Of a stretch of DNA of 52,222 bases, positions 24,099-32,272 are shown piece by piece. The stretch is taken from contig JAFQAQ010000008.1 of NCBI GenBank assembly GCA_017399945.1, positions 1 to 52,222 of the forward strand. Reading direction: 5' to 3'. The position numbers were made by a program, and so were the translations under genes. This DNA comes from Clostridia bacterium. GTDB lineage: Bacteria > Bacillota > Clostridia > Christensenellales > Borkfalkiaceae. The notes under the pieces were generated by a model. That model saw nothing but the letters and a program-made list of their open reading frames with translations. It ran no database searches and was not told the origin of the DNA. How positions within the stretch are numbered: the first letter of the stretch is position 1; each line of letters begins with the position of its first letter.

Positions 24099-24944
24099 TT
24101 ATTGTTTTCCGTCGTTAAGATATAATATGCCTAGGCAGTCTTCACCGCAGTGAGTTGTGATAGTTCCACCCGCACGGGTTACGTGGATATTTCTAAATCC
24201 AGCGTCTTTTAGTTTTTGTATTGCATTTTCCACTATTTCGGGCGACGCCGTGGTATAGGTAACGAAACCGTGGTTTAGGTCGGGCGTGTTAAATTGAGAC
24301 AACACGTCGTCACAATAAGTGTTTACGCCGTGCGCGTAGTTACCCCTATATTTTTTGCCCGAAATCATTTTGCCTTCTTTTACGATTATTTGCGGACGAA
24401 TTTTAAGTAAATTTGCCCCCAAAAAGGAAAGCATACTACATCTTCCACCTTTATAAAGGTAATCAACTCTTTTTAGTATAAAACTTGCTTGAACGGAAGG
24501 CACTCTGTTTAAACATTTTTCATAAACGGTTTTTGCCGATTCGCCTTGTTCAACCAGTTCTTTTGCGTATATGGCAAGCAACGCAATACCCGTAGATAAA
24601 GAGCGAGAGTCTATAACGTAAACGTTTTTCATGGTATCTGCAACCGATTTTGCGTTGTTACAAGCACTGCTGAGTTCACTTGAAATAGAAAAGTGAATAA
24701 CAGCATCGTATTCTTTAAGTAGATTATTAAAATGTTCGGTGTACTGAAAGGCGTTAATTGCCGAAGTTTTGCATAACTTTCCCGTTTTGTTTACGTATTC
24801 AATAATATCGTCGCCGGTTATTACACCGTCATAGTCCGACCTATCTCCTAAAGTTATGGTAAACGGGGTGATAAATATTCCGTACTGCTCTATAAGTTCT
24901 TTTGAAAAATCTGCCGTTGTTTCAGCTGAAATTGCAATCTTCAT
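24099..24944 (-). CDS. DegV family fatty-acid-binding protein (FakB-like)
   Basis: The 281-residue protein starts with the family's SAETTADFSKEL, then PFTITLGD, HFSISSELSSACNNAKSVAD near residues 79-98 (lipid headgroup region) and the linker VYVIDSRSLSTG. The C-terminal half has YLYKGGRCS and the final HCGEDCLGI. DegV/FakB proteins bind a fatty acid and present it to the kinase FakA, whose gene is about 4 kb away at 28548-30179. It has AAGGAG before its ATG and its own promoter. The exact lipid cannot be predicted. Confidence 0.88.
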   Translation of the reverse strand: MKIAISAETTADFSKELIEQYGIFITPFTITLGDRSDYDGVITGDDIIEYVNKTGKLCKTSAINAFQYTEHFNNLLKEYDAVIHFSISSELSSACNNAKSVADTMKNVYVIDSRSLSTGIALLAIYAKELVEQGESAKTVYEKCLNRVPSVQASFILKRVDYLYKGGRCSMLSFLGANLLKIRPQIIVKEGKMISGKKYRGNYAHGVNTYCDDVLSQFNTPDLNHGFVTYTTASPEIVENAIQKLKDAGFRNIHVTRAGGTITTHCGEDCLGILYLNDGKQ

Positions 24945-24967
24945 AACGTCTCCTTTTATCTACTTAC

Positions 24968-24997
24968 ATTATAAATAAAACAAATAACCTTTTACAA
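24968..24997 (-). promoter_or_regulatory. Promoter of the DegV gene
   Basis: Minus-strand TTGTAA (24992-24997), 18-bp spacer, TATAAT (24968-24973). Confidence 0.6.
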
Positions 24998-25059
24998 CTA
25001 ATTATGAAAATTTTTTCTCTACACTTATTTTTCGGATGGTAGAGTTGACTTTTTTTAAT

Positions 25060-25074
25060 TCTACTGACGGTAGA
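25060..25074. promoter_or_regulatory. Small inverted repeat upstream of the XRE gene
   Basis: TCTACTGACGGTAGA has 5-bp arms around a 5-bp centre. Half-sites with GTAGA/TCTAC also occur at 25039-25043 and 24959-24963 in the same intergenic region. It may be an operator for the XRE regulator; evidence is limited. Confidence 0.4.
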
Positions 25075-25099
25075 TATGGCGTATTTTTGTTAAAAATAC

Positions 25100-25128
25100 T
25101 TGCAAAAATGCCCATTTTCGTGTATAAT
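25100..25128 (+). promoter_or_regulatory. Promoter of the XRE gene
   Basis: TTGCAA (25100-25105), 17-bp spacer, TATAAT (25123-25128). The ATG at 25136 is 7 nt past the -10 box, at the predicted transcription start. Confidence 0.78.
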
Positions 25129-25135
25129 ACCCCAT

Positions 25136-25729
25136 ATGGACGTTAAAGAGAACTTGGCGCTTAATTTAGTTAGATACAGAAAGGCGCTTAACCTTACGCA
25201 GCTAGAACTTGCTGAAAAACTTAATTATTCGGACAAGGCCGTTTCTAAATGGGAGCGCGGAGAAGCCGTGCCAGACCTTTGCGTGCTTAAACAAATTGCC
25301 GATTTATATCAAGTTAAAATCGATGATTTGATTTCTAAACCAAAACCCATTAAACCTCTTATTAGAAACCTTGGTAAAAAGCGTGTTGCCATTGCCCTTT
25401 GGGCAACTTCAATAGTTTGGTTAGTTGCTATTTTGGCTTTTTGTTTCGTTGATATTATTATCCCTTCGGTTTCGCACACGTGGATTTCTTTTATTATCGC
25501 CGTTCCCGTTACCCTTATAGTTTTGCTTGTTCTTACGCACGTTTGGGGTAAAAATCTTTGGAACCATCTTTGCGTTTCCCTACTTTGTTGGACGAGTTTG
25601 TTGTGCGTGTATTTAATTCTTTATTATTTACTACCCACTCCACCGAAAACTCTTTGGGAAATATTTTTAATTGGTATACCTTTACAAGCGTTAATTACCT
25701 TTTTGTTTATGTATAGAAAAGTTAAATAA
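25136..25729 (+). CDS. XRE-family helix-turn-helix regulator with membrane domain
   Basis: This 197-residue protein begins with a Cro/CI-type helix-turn-helix (about residues 8-60; LTQLELAEKLNYSDKAVSKW is the core), then a short linker and four predicted hydrophobic segments from about residue 80 to 192. It is therefore likely a membrane-tethered regulator. The start at 25136 follows the promoter directly, with no Shine-Dalgarno site, implying a leaderless mRNA; in-frame codons further upstream would lie within the promoter. Targets and signal are unknown. Confidence 0.83.
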   Translation: MDVKENLALNLVRYRKALNLTQLELAEKLNYSDKAVSKWERGEAVPDLCVLKQIADLYQVKIDDLISKPKPIKPLIRNLGKKRVAIALWATSIVWLVAILAFCFVDIIIPSVSHTWISFIIAVPVTLIVLLVLTHVWGKNLWNHLCVSLLCWTSLLCVYLILYYLLPTPPKTLWEIFLIGIPLQALITFLFMYRKVK

Positions 25730-25740
25730 AACTTAAAAAT

Positions 25741-25771
25741 AAAAAGTGCCGATTGGCACTTTTTTGTTTTT
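25741..25771. terminator. Bidirectional terminator between the XRE gene and traX
   Basis: AAAAGTGCC (25742-25750), loop GATT, GGCACTTTT (25755-25763), with a strong T-run to the right and A-run to the left. Confidence 0.88.
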
Positions 25772-25784
25772 AACAGTTTTTATC

Positions 25785-26495
25785 TTATGCAATTAGAATA
25801 CTTATTAAATATATAACGCTTATATGCAATGGATAATACACGTAAAACAGATATTTTAGTTTAAGTTTTCCACGTTTGCCGTTATATAACGCTAATATTA
25901 AAACGCTTATTAGCGAAAACCACTGCACTGCACCTAGTAAACTTATTACCGACAACCAGCACAGCATTGCCGTAACTGATATAAGTTTTTGCCATTTCGT
26001 TTTAAATAGGTATACTAGTACGGGTATCAACACTCCTTGTATTCCATAGTCGAAACTGAATTTATAATCGTATAAAAGTTTTGGTAGTAATACCGTTAGA
26101 ACTAAAACCGTTATCGAACATAAAATGGTTAAGATTATTGATTTTGCCGTTTGCGTTCTTTTTAGATAGTCAAAACAATATATAAGGGCGATTGATAGCG
26201 AAAAAGTCATTAATATAGATAATTGCAAAGTACCGTAAGAAAACCAAAACACCGCTTGACACAACGCACCTAACACAAAAATCGATAGAAAATACCTTAG
26301 TTTATTGCGTGTATAATAACATCCTTCGGCTATCATATAAGCAAACAACGGCATGGCTATTCTCCCCACGGCACGAAAAATCGTTTGGTGTGGAAAAAGC
26401 ATTAAACCAAGGTGATCAACCGTCATCGTTATTAGGGCAATTATCTTTATTAGATTACCCGAAAGCCCTTTTTCGTTTTGTAAATTATTTGTCAT
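25785..26495 (-). CDS. TraX family membrane protein
   Basis: The 236-residue protein has about eight hydrophobic segments and the TraX family start: SGNLIKIIALITMTVDHLGLMLFP, quoted here by its hallmark MTVDHLG, then FRAVGRIAMPLFAYMIAEG near residues 40-58. TraX acetylates F pilin in E. coli, but chromosomal Firmicute members lie outside conjugation loci and have no settled role; they belong to the wider membrane acyltransferase group. No conjugation genes are nearby. It starts 1 nt after recG with no visible Shine-Dalgarno site, so it probably depends on recG translation. Confidence 0.85.
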   Translation of the reverse strand: MTNNLQNEKGLSGNLIKIIALITMTVDHLGLMLFPHQTIFRAVGRIAMPLFAYMIAEGCYYTRNKLRYFLSIFVLGALCQAVFWFSYGTLQLSILMTFSLSIALIYCFDYLKRTQTAKSIILTILCSITVLVLTVLLPKLLYDYKFSFDYGIQGVLIPVLVYLFKTKWQKLISVTAMLCWLSVISLLGAVQWFSLISVLILALYNGKRGKLKLKYLFYVYYPLHISVIYLISILIA

Positions 26496-26496
26496 G

Positions 26497-28509
26497 TTAG
26501 TTTAACGTTACGTCCTTTAATTTACGATAGCGTTTGACTGCTTGTTCTTTTAACACAGAGATATCCCTACCCGAATCAAAGAATTCGTCGCTGATTTTTT
26601 TTGCTAGATATATAGCGCTGGTGGAATAGTTTAGATTGCCTAAATCGTGTATTTGCTTACCACTTTGATGAGTGCCCATAAAATCGCCTGAGCCACGTAG
26701 TTTATAGTCGTGTTCGGATATCTTGAATCCATCATGATTAGAAACTAGCACTTTTAGTCTATCTAACGCTTGGTCACTGTTGCTTCCGCAGGTTAAAAAA
26801 CAATAACTCTTTTTGTCCGACCGACCTACGCGTCCCCTTAATTGATGAAGTTGGCTTAGTCCAAAACGCTCTGCGTTATATATCACCATAACCGTCGCAT
26901 CGGGGACGTCTACCCCTACTTCGATTACCGTAGTCGATACTAACAGGTCTATATTTTTGTGTTTAAACTCGGTCATAACCGAGGTTTTTTCTTTTTCTTT
27001 CATTTTGCCGTGTAAAAGCCCAACTCTTACACCTTGCAAACGCTCGCTTATATCTTGGTATAACTCGGTAACCGACATTATACTACCTTCTTCGTCACCT
27101 TCTATTTTTGGGCATACGAAGTATGCTTGGTTACCGTTAGAAATTTCTTTTTTAATAAAACCTAGCATGTCCGAATACTTATGTTCGGGAACTAAATTAG
27201 TTTGCACGGGTAAACGATTTTTGGGTTTTTCCGTAATGGTCGTTATATCTAAATCCCCAAAAAATATTAAAGACAAAGTTCTTGGAATTGGAGTTGCGCT
27301 CATTACCAACACGTCCGGAGTAACGCCTTTTGCAAGCAAACTACTTCTTTGAGCTACACCAAAACGTTGTTGCTCGTCACATATACATAACGACAAGTTC
27401 TTAAAGGTAACGTCTTCGGTTAAAACGGCGTGCGTTCCAACCAAAACGTTCACTTTGCCTTCTGAAAGAGCGTTTTTTATGGATTTTTTCTCTTTTAACG
27501 TGGTTGATCCCGTTAAAAGTTCTACGTTATATTCGGGGAAAGCCGATTTTATTACCGAATAGTTTTGACGTGCTAATACTTCGGTTGGGGATAACATTAC
27601 AACCTGATAGCCACTATTTACGGCAACGAACACCGCGCATACGCTTACTGCCGTTTTTCCACTGCCAACGTCCCCTTGCAAAAGTCTGTTCATTACCTTG
27701 CTACCCGTCATATCGTTATAAATTTCCGAGACAGCGTCCTTTTGTCCTTTTGTAAACTCAAACGAAAAACGAGTTTTTATAAAGTTTTCAAGTTGCTCCT
27801 TGCTAGTAGAATATTTGTTTGTTCTAATTTGCTCGTTACCACCTTTTATAATTCTAAAAGAAGATATAAGAGAAAAATATTCTTCCACAGCAACCCTATC
27901 GGCAGCTTGTTCTTGACTTGCAAAAGTGGTGGGATTATGAACTTCTCTATAAGCACAATACAAGTCTTTTAAACCGTATTTCGCCTGTAAATCAAAGGGG
28001 ATAAGGCTCTTTGGTTTTTCTACGTCGACGGCGATTTTTACGGCGTCTCTAACCGATTTTTGTGTTAAATTTCCTTTTAATGAGTATTGAGGAACGATTC
28101 CTTTAAGTCTAAAATTTTTGTCTAAAAGTTCAAAGGTCGGGTTGGTCATGCTTACAACGCCGTCTTCTCTGCGGACTCTGCCGTAAAAAAGATATTCTTC
28201 GCCCGCTTTTAGTTTAGACGCCACGTAAGGTTGATTAAACCACACGATAGAAAAATAAAAACCTTCTTGCTCGCATTGGATTTTTACAACGCCACTGCGC
28301 TTAAAATATCTTACGGTAGCTTCTGATATAACCTTTGCACAAGTAAGCACTACGTCGTTATGATATGCTGTTTTAAGTGGTTGTTTTTGACGGAAATCTA
28401 AATATGCACGAGGAAAAAACCCAACTAAATCAGTTGTGTCAAAAATGCCTAGTTTATTTAGGTCTTGTTGCCGTTTTTCGTTAATTCCACGTATCTTTGT
28501 CAGTTCCAT
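26497..28509 (-). CDS. recG: ATP-dependent DNA helicase RecG
   Basis: This 670-residue branch-migration helicase has the N-terminal wedge/OB domain, then motif I GDVGSGKTAVS, motif II as DEQQRFGV (DEQH is commoner), motif III MSATPIPRTL, and motif VI QLRGRVGRS, with the RecG C-terminal TRG region at the end. It remodels stalled forks and Holliday junctions. The ATG is preceded by a hairpin with T-run (28516-28541) only 6 nt away and lacks a Shine-Dalgarno site. The gene order asp23-fakA-recG is conserved in Firmicutes. Confidence 0.95.
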   Translation of the reverse strand: MELTKIRGINEKRQQDLNKLGIFDTTDLVGFFPRAYLDFRQKQPLKTAYHNDVVLTCAKVISEATVRYFKRSGVVKIQCEQEGFYFSIVWFNQPYVASKLKAGEEYLFYGRVRREDGVVSMTNPTFELLDKNFRLKGIVPQYSLKGNLTQKSVRDAVKIAVDVEKPKSLIPFDLQAKYGLKDLYCAYREVHNPTTFASQEQAADRVAVEEYFSLISSFRIIKGGNEQIRTNKYSTSKEQLENFIKTRFSFEFTKGQKDAVSEIYNDMTGSKVMNRLLQGDVGSGKTAVSVCAVFVAVNSGYQVVMLSPTEVLARQNYSVIKSAFPEYNVELLTGSTTLKEKKSIKNALSEGKVNVLVGTHAVLTEDVTFKNLSLCICDEQQRFGVAQRSSLLAKGVTPDVLVMSATPIPRTLSLIFFGDLDITTITEKPKNRLPVQTNLVPEHKYSDMLGFIKKEISNGNQAYFVCPKIEGDEEGSIMSVTELYQDISERLQGVRVGLLHGKMKEKEKTSVMTEFKHKNIDLLVSTTVIEVGVDVPDATVMVIYNAERFGLSQLHQLRGRVGRSDKKSYCFLTCGSNSDQALDRLKVLVSNHDGFKISEHDYKLRGSGDFMGTHQSGKQIHDLGNLNYSTSAIYLAKKISDEFFDSGRDISVLKEQAVKRYRKLKDVTLN

Positions 28510-28515
28510 AACTAT

Positions 28516-28541
28516 AAAAAAGGGAAAGATTGCTCTTTCCC
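28516..28541 (-). terminator. Terminator-like hairpin between fakA and recG
   Basis: On the minus strand GGGAAAGA (28534-28541), loop GCAA, TCTTTCCC (28522-28529) is followed by TTTTTT (28516-28521). It comes 6 nt after the fakA stop and 6 nt before the recG ATG, so recG expression needs read-through or an upstream promoter I did not identify. Confidence 0.8.
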
Positions 28542-28547
28542 ATTAAT

Positions 28548-30179
28548 TTATTCTAATGCAACGTAGTAATAGTAGATGGGTTGACCGCCGTAATGCAACT
28601 CAACGTCACAATCGGGATATCTTTCACTAAGTACTTGTTGTAGAGCCAAAGCATCTTTTTCGCTTACGTCTTGACCATAGTAAAGAGTGATAATTTCTTC
28701 TACGCTACGTAGTTTTTCAATAAGGTCGATAGTTACTTGACTTACGTCCTTACCTTTTGCAAGTATCTTTTTGTTATCAAGGCCCATAACGTCGCCAATT
28801 TTAAGTTCAAAACCGTATAATTTGGTGTTTCTTACCGCATAGGTTACTTGACCAACCGTTACCGTATCTAGCGCGTGTATCATATTGGTCTTGTTCTCGT
28901 CAACGGGAAGTTCCGGATTGAAGGCAAGCGCAGCGGCAAATCCTTGTGGGATATTTTTAGTTGGGATAACGTGAATAGTCTTGTTTTCTACTAGCGATTT
29001 TGCTTGTTCTGCCGCAAGAATTATATTTTTGTTGTTGGGGAAAACGAATACGTTATCCGCATTGATTCTCGCCACGGCGTCTGCAATGTCACTAGCCGAT
29101 GGGTTCATTGATTGACCACCTTCTATAATTTGGTCTACCATTAAATCCTTAAATATAGTAGAGATACCGTCGCCCGCCGAAACTGCCATCATGCCGATTG
29201 GTTTCTTTTCAAGTTCGTATTGTTTCATTAGCGCACGGTTTTGCTCTAACATGTTTTCAATTTTAAGTTTGTCTAACTCGCCGAGTTCTAACGCCCTAGT
29301 AAGCGCAACACCCGGTTGGTTAGTGTGAACGTGTACTTTAACGAATTCTAAGTCGCCAATTACGATAACGCTATCGCCTATGGTCATCAAAAATTCCTTA
29401 AAACGTTCGATATCGGCAAGCGTAGTTTGCTTTTTAAGATTGGTTACGAAAAATTCCGTACAATAAGCAAATTCTATGTTGCCAAGACTCATTATATCAA
29501 TATGGTTATCCATACTTGATTGAGCCGATGCATTATCGTTAATCGCTAGGTCTGCGTTAACGGTTTCGCCTTTGAGGGCTTTTAACATTCCCTCGTAAAT
29601 TATAACTAAACCTTTACCACCCGCGTCTACTACGCCCGCCTTTTTAAGAACAGGGAGTAAAGTTGGGGTTAGGTTTACTGCTTCGTTGCCGGCTTCAATT
29701 ATGTCGGTAAAGAAAGTTTCAAAGTCTTTATGACGGCGATGAGCACTCTTTGCGTGTTCTGCTATCATTCTTTGTACGGTTAAAATAGTACCTTCCTTGG
29801 GGTTAGTTACCGCGCCGTACGCTATGCTTGCGCCGTTCATCAATGCGTCTGCAAAGACTTTTGTCGTTATTTCGTTTGCTTTTCCTAAGGTGGAGCATAC
29901 ACCCCTTAATATTTGTGAAGTGATTACGCCGGAGTTTCCTCTTGCACCACGAAGCGCACCTTTACTGGTAGCGTCCGATATATCACTAATTTTGTTAGTT
30001 TGACATTTTACTAGTTCTTTTATTGCCGATTGAAGTGTCATCGACATGTTTGTTCCCGTGTCACCGTCCGGTACGGGGAATACGTTTAATGCGTCTACCG
30101 CCTGTCTGTTTATTTCTAAAAGCTTAGCCGCAGTCGTGAACATTGACTTTAGCATTGCGCCGTTTATCGTTTTTTGCAT
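28548..30179 (-). CDS. fakA: Fatty acid kinase FakA (DAK2 domain, YloV)
   Basis: This 543-residue protein begins with a DAK2 nucleotide-binding domain (PVPDGDTGTNMS near residues 39-50, GARGNSGVI near 80-88) followed by the FakA middle and C-terminal domains. FakA phosphorylates a fatty acid held by a DegV/FakB partner for entry into phospholipid synthesis. I chose the ATG at 30179 with GAGG upstream; the frame is open to a TTG at 30191. It lies 34 nt after the asp23 gene in the same direction. Confidence 0.92.
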   Translation of the reverse strand: MQKTINGAMLKSMFTTAAKLLEINRQAVDALNVFPVPDGDTGTNMSMTLQSAIKELVKCQTNKISDISDATSKGALRGARGNSGVITSQILRGVCSTLGKANEITTKVFADALMNGASIAYGAVTNPKEGTILTVQRMIAEHAKSAHRRHKDFETFFTDIIEAGNEAVNLTPTLLPVLKKAGVVDAGGKGLVIIYEGMLKALKGETVNADLAINDNASAQSSMDNHIDIMSLGNIEFAYCTEFFVTNLKKQTTLADIERFKEFLMTIGDSVIVIGDLEFVKVHVHTNQPGVALTRALELGELDKLKIENMLEQNRALMKQYELEKKPIGMMAVSAGDGISTIFKDLMVDQIIEGGQSMNPSASDIADAVARINADNVFVFPNNKNIILAAEQAKSLVENKTIHVIPTKNIPQGFAAALAFNPELPVDENKTNMIHALDTVTVGQVTYAVRNTKLYGFELKIGDVMGLDNKKILAKGKDVSQVTIDLIEKLRSVEEIITLYYGQDVSEKDALALQQVLSERYPDCDVELHYGGQPIYYYYVALE

Positions 30180-30213
30180 ATAATACCTCAAATTAAGGAA
30201 AAAGACTTTTTTA

Positions 30214-30564
30214 CTATCTTCTAACGCCTATTACGTTTACGTTGATAGTGTCTACAATCATTCCGGTAAATCTTTCTACCTTGTATTGTAAACTTTCTTT
30301 TAAGGCTTCTACTACCGCCTTAATGGAAACGCCATACTTTACGATTACGGACACGTCTAAAGTTATCCTGTCCCCCATTGAGTGAACGCTTACGCCCTTC
30401 ACTCCCGAACGGAACACGATAAAACTTTTTAGCGCGTCTAACTTGCTTTTGTGGACTAGTTCAACTATCCCGTAGCAGTCTTGCGCAACGTGATAAACAA
30501 AATCACCTATGGTTTTGTCAGATATTATTATCTTACCGTAAATGTTGTTGGTTTTAACCGACAT
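30214..30564 (-). CDS. Asp23/Gls24 family protein (YloU)
   Basis: The 116-residue protein has the family pattern: NIYGKIIISDKTIGDFVYHVA near the start (hallmark ISDKTIGDFV), then VHSMGDRITLDVSVIVKYG and VQYKVERFTGMIVDTINVNV-type endings. Asp23 proteins are small, envelope- or stress-linked in Firmicutes; function is not settled. I chose the ATG at 30564 behind AGAGGT, not the codon 60 nt upstream, which would fall at the predicted transcription start region. It heads the asp23-fakA transcript, divergent from rpmB as in B. subtilis. Confidence 0.87.
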   Translation of the reverse strand: MSVKTNNIYGKIIISDKTIGDFVYHVAQDCYGIVELVHKSKLDALKSFIVFRSGVKGVSVHSMGDRITLDVSVIVKYGVSIKAVVEALKESLQYKVERFTGMIVDTINVNVIGVRR

Positions 30565-30592
30565 GGTTACCTCTATGTTTTGCGTTATATAT

Positions 30593-30621
30593 ATTTTACA
30601 ATATTTACACACTTTTTGCAA
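30593..30621 (-). promoter_or_regulatory. Promoter of asp23-fakA
   Basis: Minus-strand TTGCAA (30616-30621), 17-bp spacer, TAAAAT (30593-30598). Confidence 0.65.
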
Positions 30622-30701
30622 CACTTTATCTTAAAATATTCGTAAATTTTGCCTACACCAAAATAATACGCTTAAAAATTTAATAAAATACGATAAATAA
30701 C

Positions 30702-30730
30702 TTGCTTTTTACAAATTTTTATGGTAATGT
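30702..30730 (+). promoter_or_regulatory. Promoter of rpmB
   Basis: TTGCTT (30702-30707), 17-bp spacer, TAATGT (30725-30730). The match is moderate; the start would be near 30737, leaving a leader of about 38 nt with GGAGG. Confidence 0.55.
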
Positions 30731-30774
30731 ATTAGTTGTCAAAAAAATACAAAGTCCATTCGGAGGATAAAGAT

Positions 30775-30966
30775 ATGAGTAAAGTATGTAGCGTTTGTGG
30801 TAAGGGTAAGCTTTCCGGCAATCTTGTTAGCCACTCCAACCGTAAAACCCCTAAGTTATATGAAGCAAACCTTCAAAAAGTTAACCTTGTTGATGAAAAC
30901 GGCAACACCAAAAAACAATACGTTTGCACTAGATGTCTCAAAACCATGAGAAAGGATAGCAAATAA
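30775..30966 (+). CDS. rpmB: 50S ribosomal protein L28
   Basis: This 63-residue protein begins SKVCSVCGKGKLSGN and ends with CTRCLKTMRKDSK. The two CxxC pairs make it the zinc-binding form of L28. The ATG at 30775 follows GGAGG by 8 nt; a TTG 39 nt upstream in the same frame lies at the transcription start and is unlikely. It is monocistronic and divergent from asp23-fakA. Confidence 0.96.
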   Translation: MSKVCSVCGKGKLSGNLVSHSNRKTPKLYEANLQKVNLVDENGNTKKQYVCTRCLKTMRKDSK

Positions 30967-30980
30967 TTTATTCTAATAAT

Positions 30981-31015
30981 TAAAAGCGGTTTGATTATCA
31001 AACCGCTTTTTTATT
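30981..31015. terminator. Bidirectional terminator after rpmB
   Basis: A 13-bp stem (30982-30994 with 30998-31010), loop TTA, with a T-run after it on the plus strand and the complementary A-run before it, serving rpmB and the convergent phosphodiesterase gene. Confidence 0.9.
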
Positions 31016-31028
31016 TGTTTTTTATTCG

Positions 31029-31562
31029 TTATTCTGCACTATCGATTATTTTTCCCGTTAAGTCTTTAAGATAAATCTTTCCGTCTTCAAATAAAAGATA
31101 GCTGTTTACAGTGCCGTTTTTAGGTAGTGATAACGAGCCGGTATTCACCCACAAAACGCCGTTTTCTTTCTTTATAAATCCCGTGTGAAAATGACCGTAA
31201 ATCACACAGTAAAAGTTGGTTTTCGGTGGATTATCTTTATTATAAACGTGACCGTGGGTTAAATAAAAGATTCTTTCCCCCTCGCCTATTACCATGCCTT
31301 CTATAAAGTCAAAATCGGATATCATAGTATCCACTTGACTATCGCAATTGCCTTTTATTACTATTAAATCGGACTTTATTGCGTTTAGTGTTTGAGCCAC
31401 TTCCATCGGGCTATAATCTTTTGGAAGGACGTTTCTAGGCCCGTGGTTATAGATATCGCCTAAAAGTATTAACTTTTGGGCGTTTTCCTTTTTAAATATA
31501 TTTACTATTTCTTTTGCGTAGTAGTAAGAGCCGTGAAGGTCTGACGCTATAACGTATTTCAT
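31029..31562 (-). CDS. Metallophosphodiesterase, YfcE/MJ0936 family
   Basis: This 177-residue protein has the metallophosphoesterase motifs DLHG (residues 8-11), GDIYNHG, GNCDSQ, THGH and GHFHTG. YfcE-type enzymes hydrolyse phosphodiesters in vitro with Mn2+; natural substrates are not known. The ATG overlaps the tcdA stop by one base (TAATG). It is the last gene of a long leftward cluster ending at the terminator near 31000. Confidence 0.9.
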   Translation of the reverse strand: MKYVIASDLHGSYYYAKEIVNIFKKENAQKLILLGDIYNHGPRNVLPKDYSPMEVAQTLNAIKSDLIVIKGNCDSQVDTMISDFDFIEGMVIGEGERIFYLTHGHVYNKDNPPKTNFYCVIYGHFHTGFIKKENGVLWVNTGSLSLPKNGTVNSYLLFEDGKIYLKDLTGKIIDSAE

Positions 31563-32272
31563 TATTCACCTTTTATTAAGTCGTCTACGACTTGACTTGC
31601 TATCAATAATCCTGCGCTTGCCGGAACGAAAATGGCCGACGGGGGCAATCGTTTTATCGACTGCTCGTCACCTTCCAACTTTTTGGCAACCGTAGGTTCA
31701 CTTGAATACACAACTTTTAGTTGTTTTATACCAAGCGCCCTAAGTTCTTTGCGCATTACCTTTGATAAAGGACAATTTTGCGTTTTATAAACGTCGGTCA
31801 CCGTTAGTTTAGTTGCGTCCGTTTTTCCTCCCGTACCCATACAAGATATAACGGGAACGTTAAGTATTTTTGCGCGTTTTATAATTTCTAGTTTTGCAGT
31901 TACCGTATCGATTGCGTCAATTACATAATCAAACTTTGCTAAATCTATTTGGTCTGCCGTTTGTGGTAGGTAAAACAAGTTTATTCCCGTTATATTAACA
32001 TTTGGGTTAATTGAGCGGGCACGTTCTTTTATAACTTCTACCTTGCTTTTACCTATCGTATCTACCGTGGCGATAATCTGTCTGTTTAGATTAGACGGGG
32101 AAACCTCGTCGTTATCGACAACGGTTATATTACCTACGCCCGTCCTGACTAATCCTTCTACCACGTAACCACCTACGCCACCAACGCCAAAAACGATGAC
32201 GTTACTGTTTTTAAGGCGATTTAGCGCCTCCGTGCCGTATAGCATTTCCGTTCGAATAAACGCGTTTTCCAT
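31562..32272 (-). CDS. tcdA: tRNA threonylcarbamoyladenosine dehydratase TcdA (ThiF/E1-like)
   Basis: This 236-residue E1-like protein has GVGGVGGYVVEGL near residues 30-42, DNDEVSPSNLNRQ and the ATP-site Arg, and the region CMGTGGKTDATKL. TcdA (CsdL/YgdL) cyclises t6A37 of ANN-decoding tRNAs to ct6A using ATP. The length matches. Both ends overlap neighbours by one base (TAATG), so it is embedded in a coupled set with asnA and the phosphodiesterase gene. Confidence 0.9.
   Translation of the reverse strand: MENAFIRTEMLYGTEALNRLKNSNVIVFGVGGVGGYVVEGLVRTGVGNITVVDNDEVSPSNLNRQIIATVDTIGKSKVEVIKERARSINPNVNITGINLFYLPQTADQIDLAKFDYVIDAIDTVTAKLEIIKRAKILNVPVISCMGTGGKTDATKLTVTDVYKTQNCPLSKVMRKELRALGIKQLKVVYSSEPTVAKKLEGDEQSIKRLPPSAIFVPASAGLLIASQVVDDLIKGE

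Noticed and set aside
30736-30775. Longer L28 starting at a TTG at 30736
   Set aside because: That codon lies at the predicted transcription start, while the ATG at 30775 has GGAGG at proper spacing and the usual L28 N-terminus.
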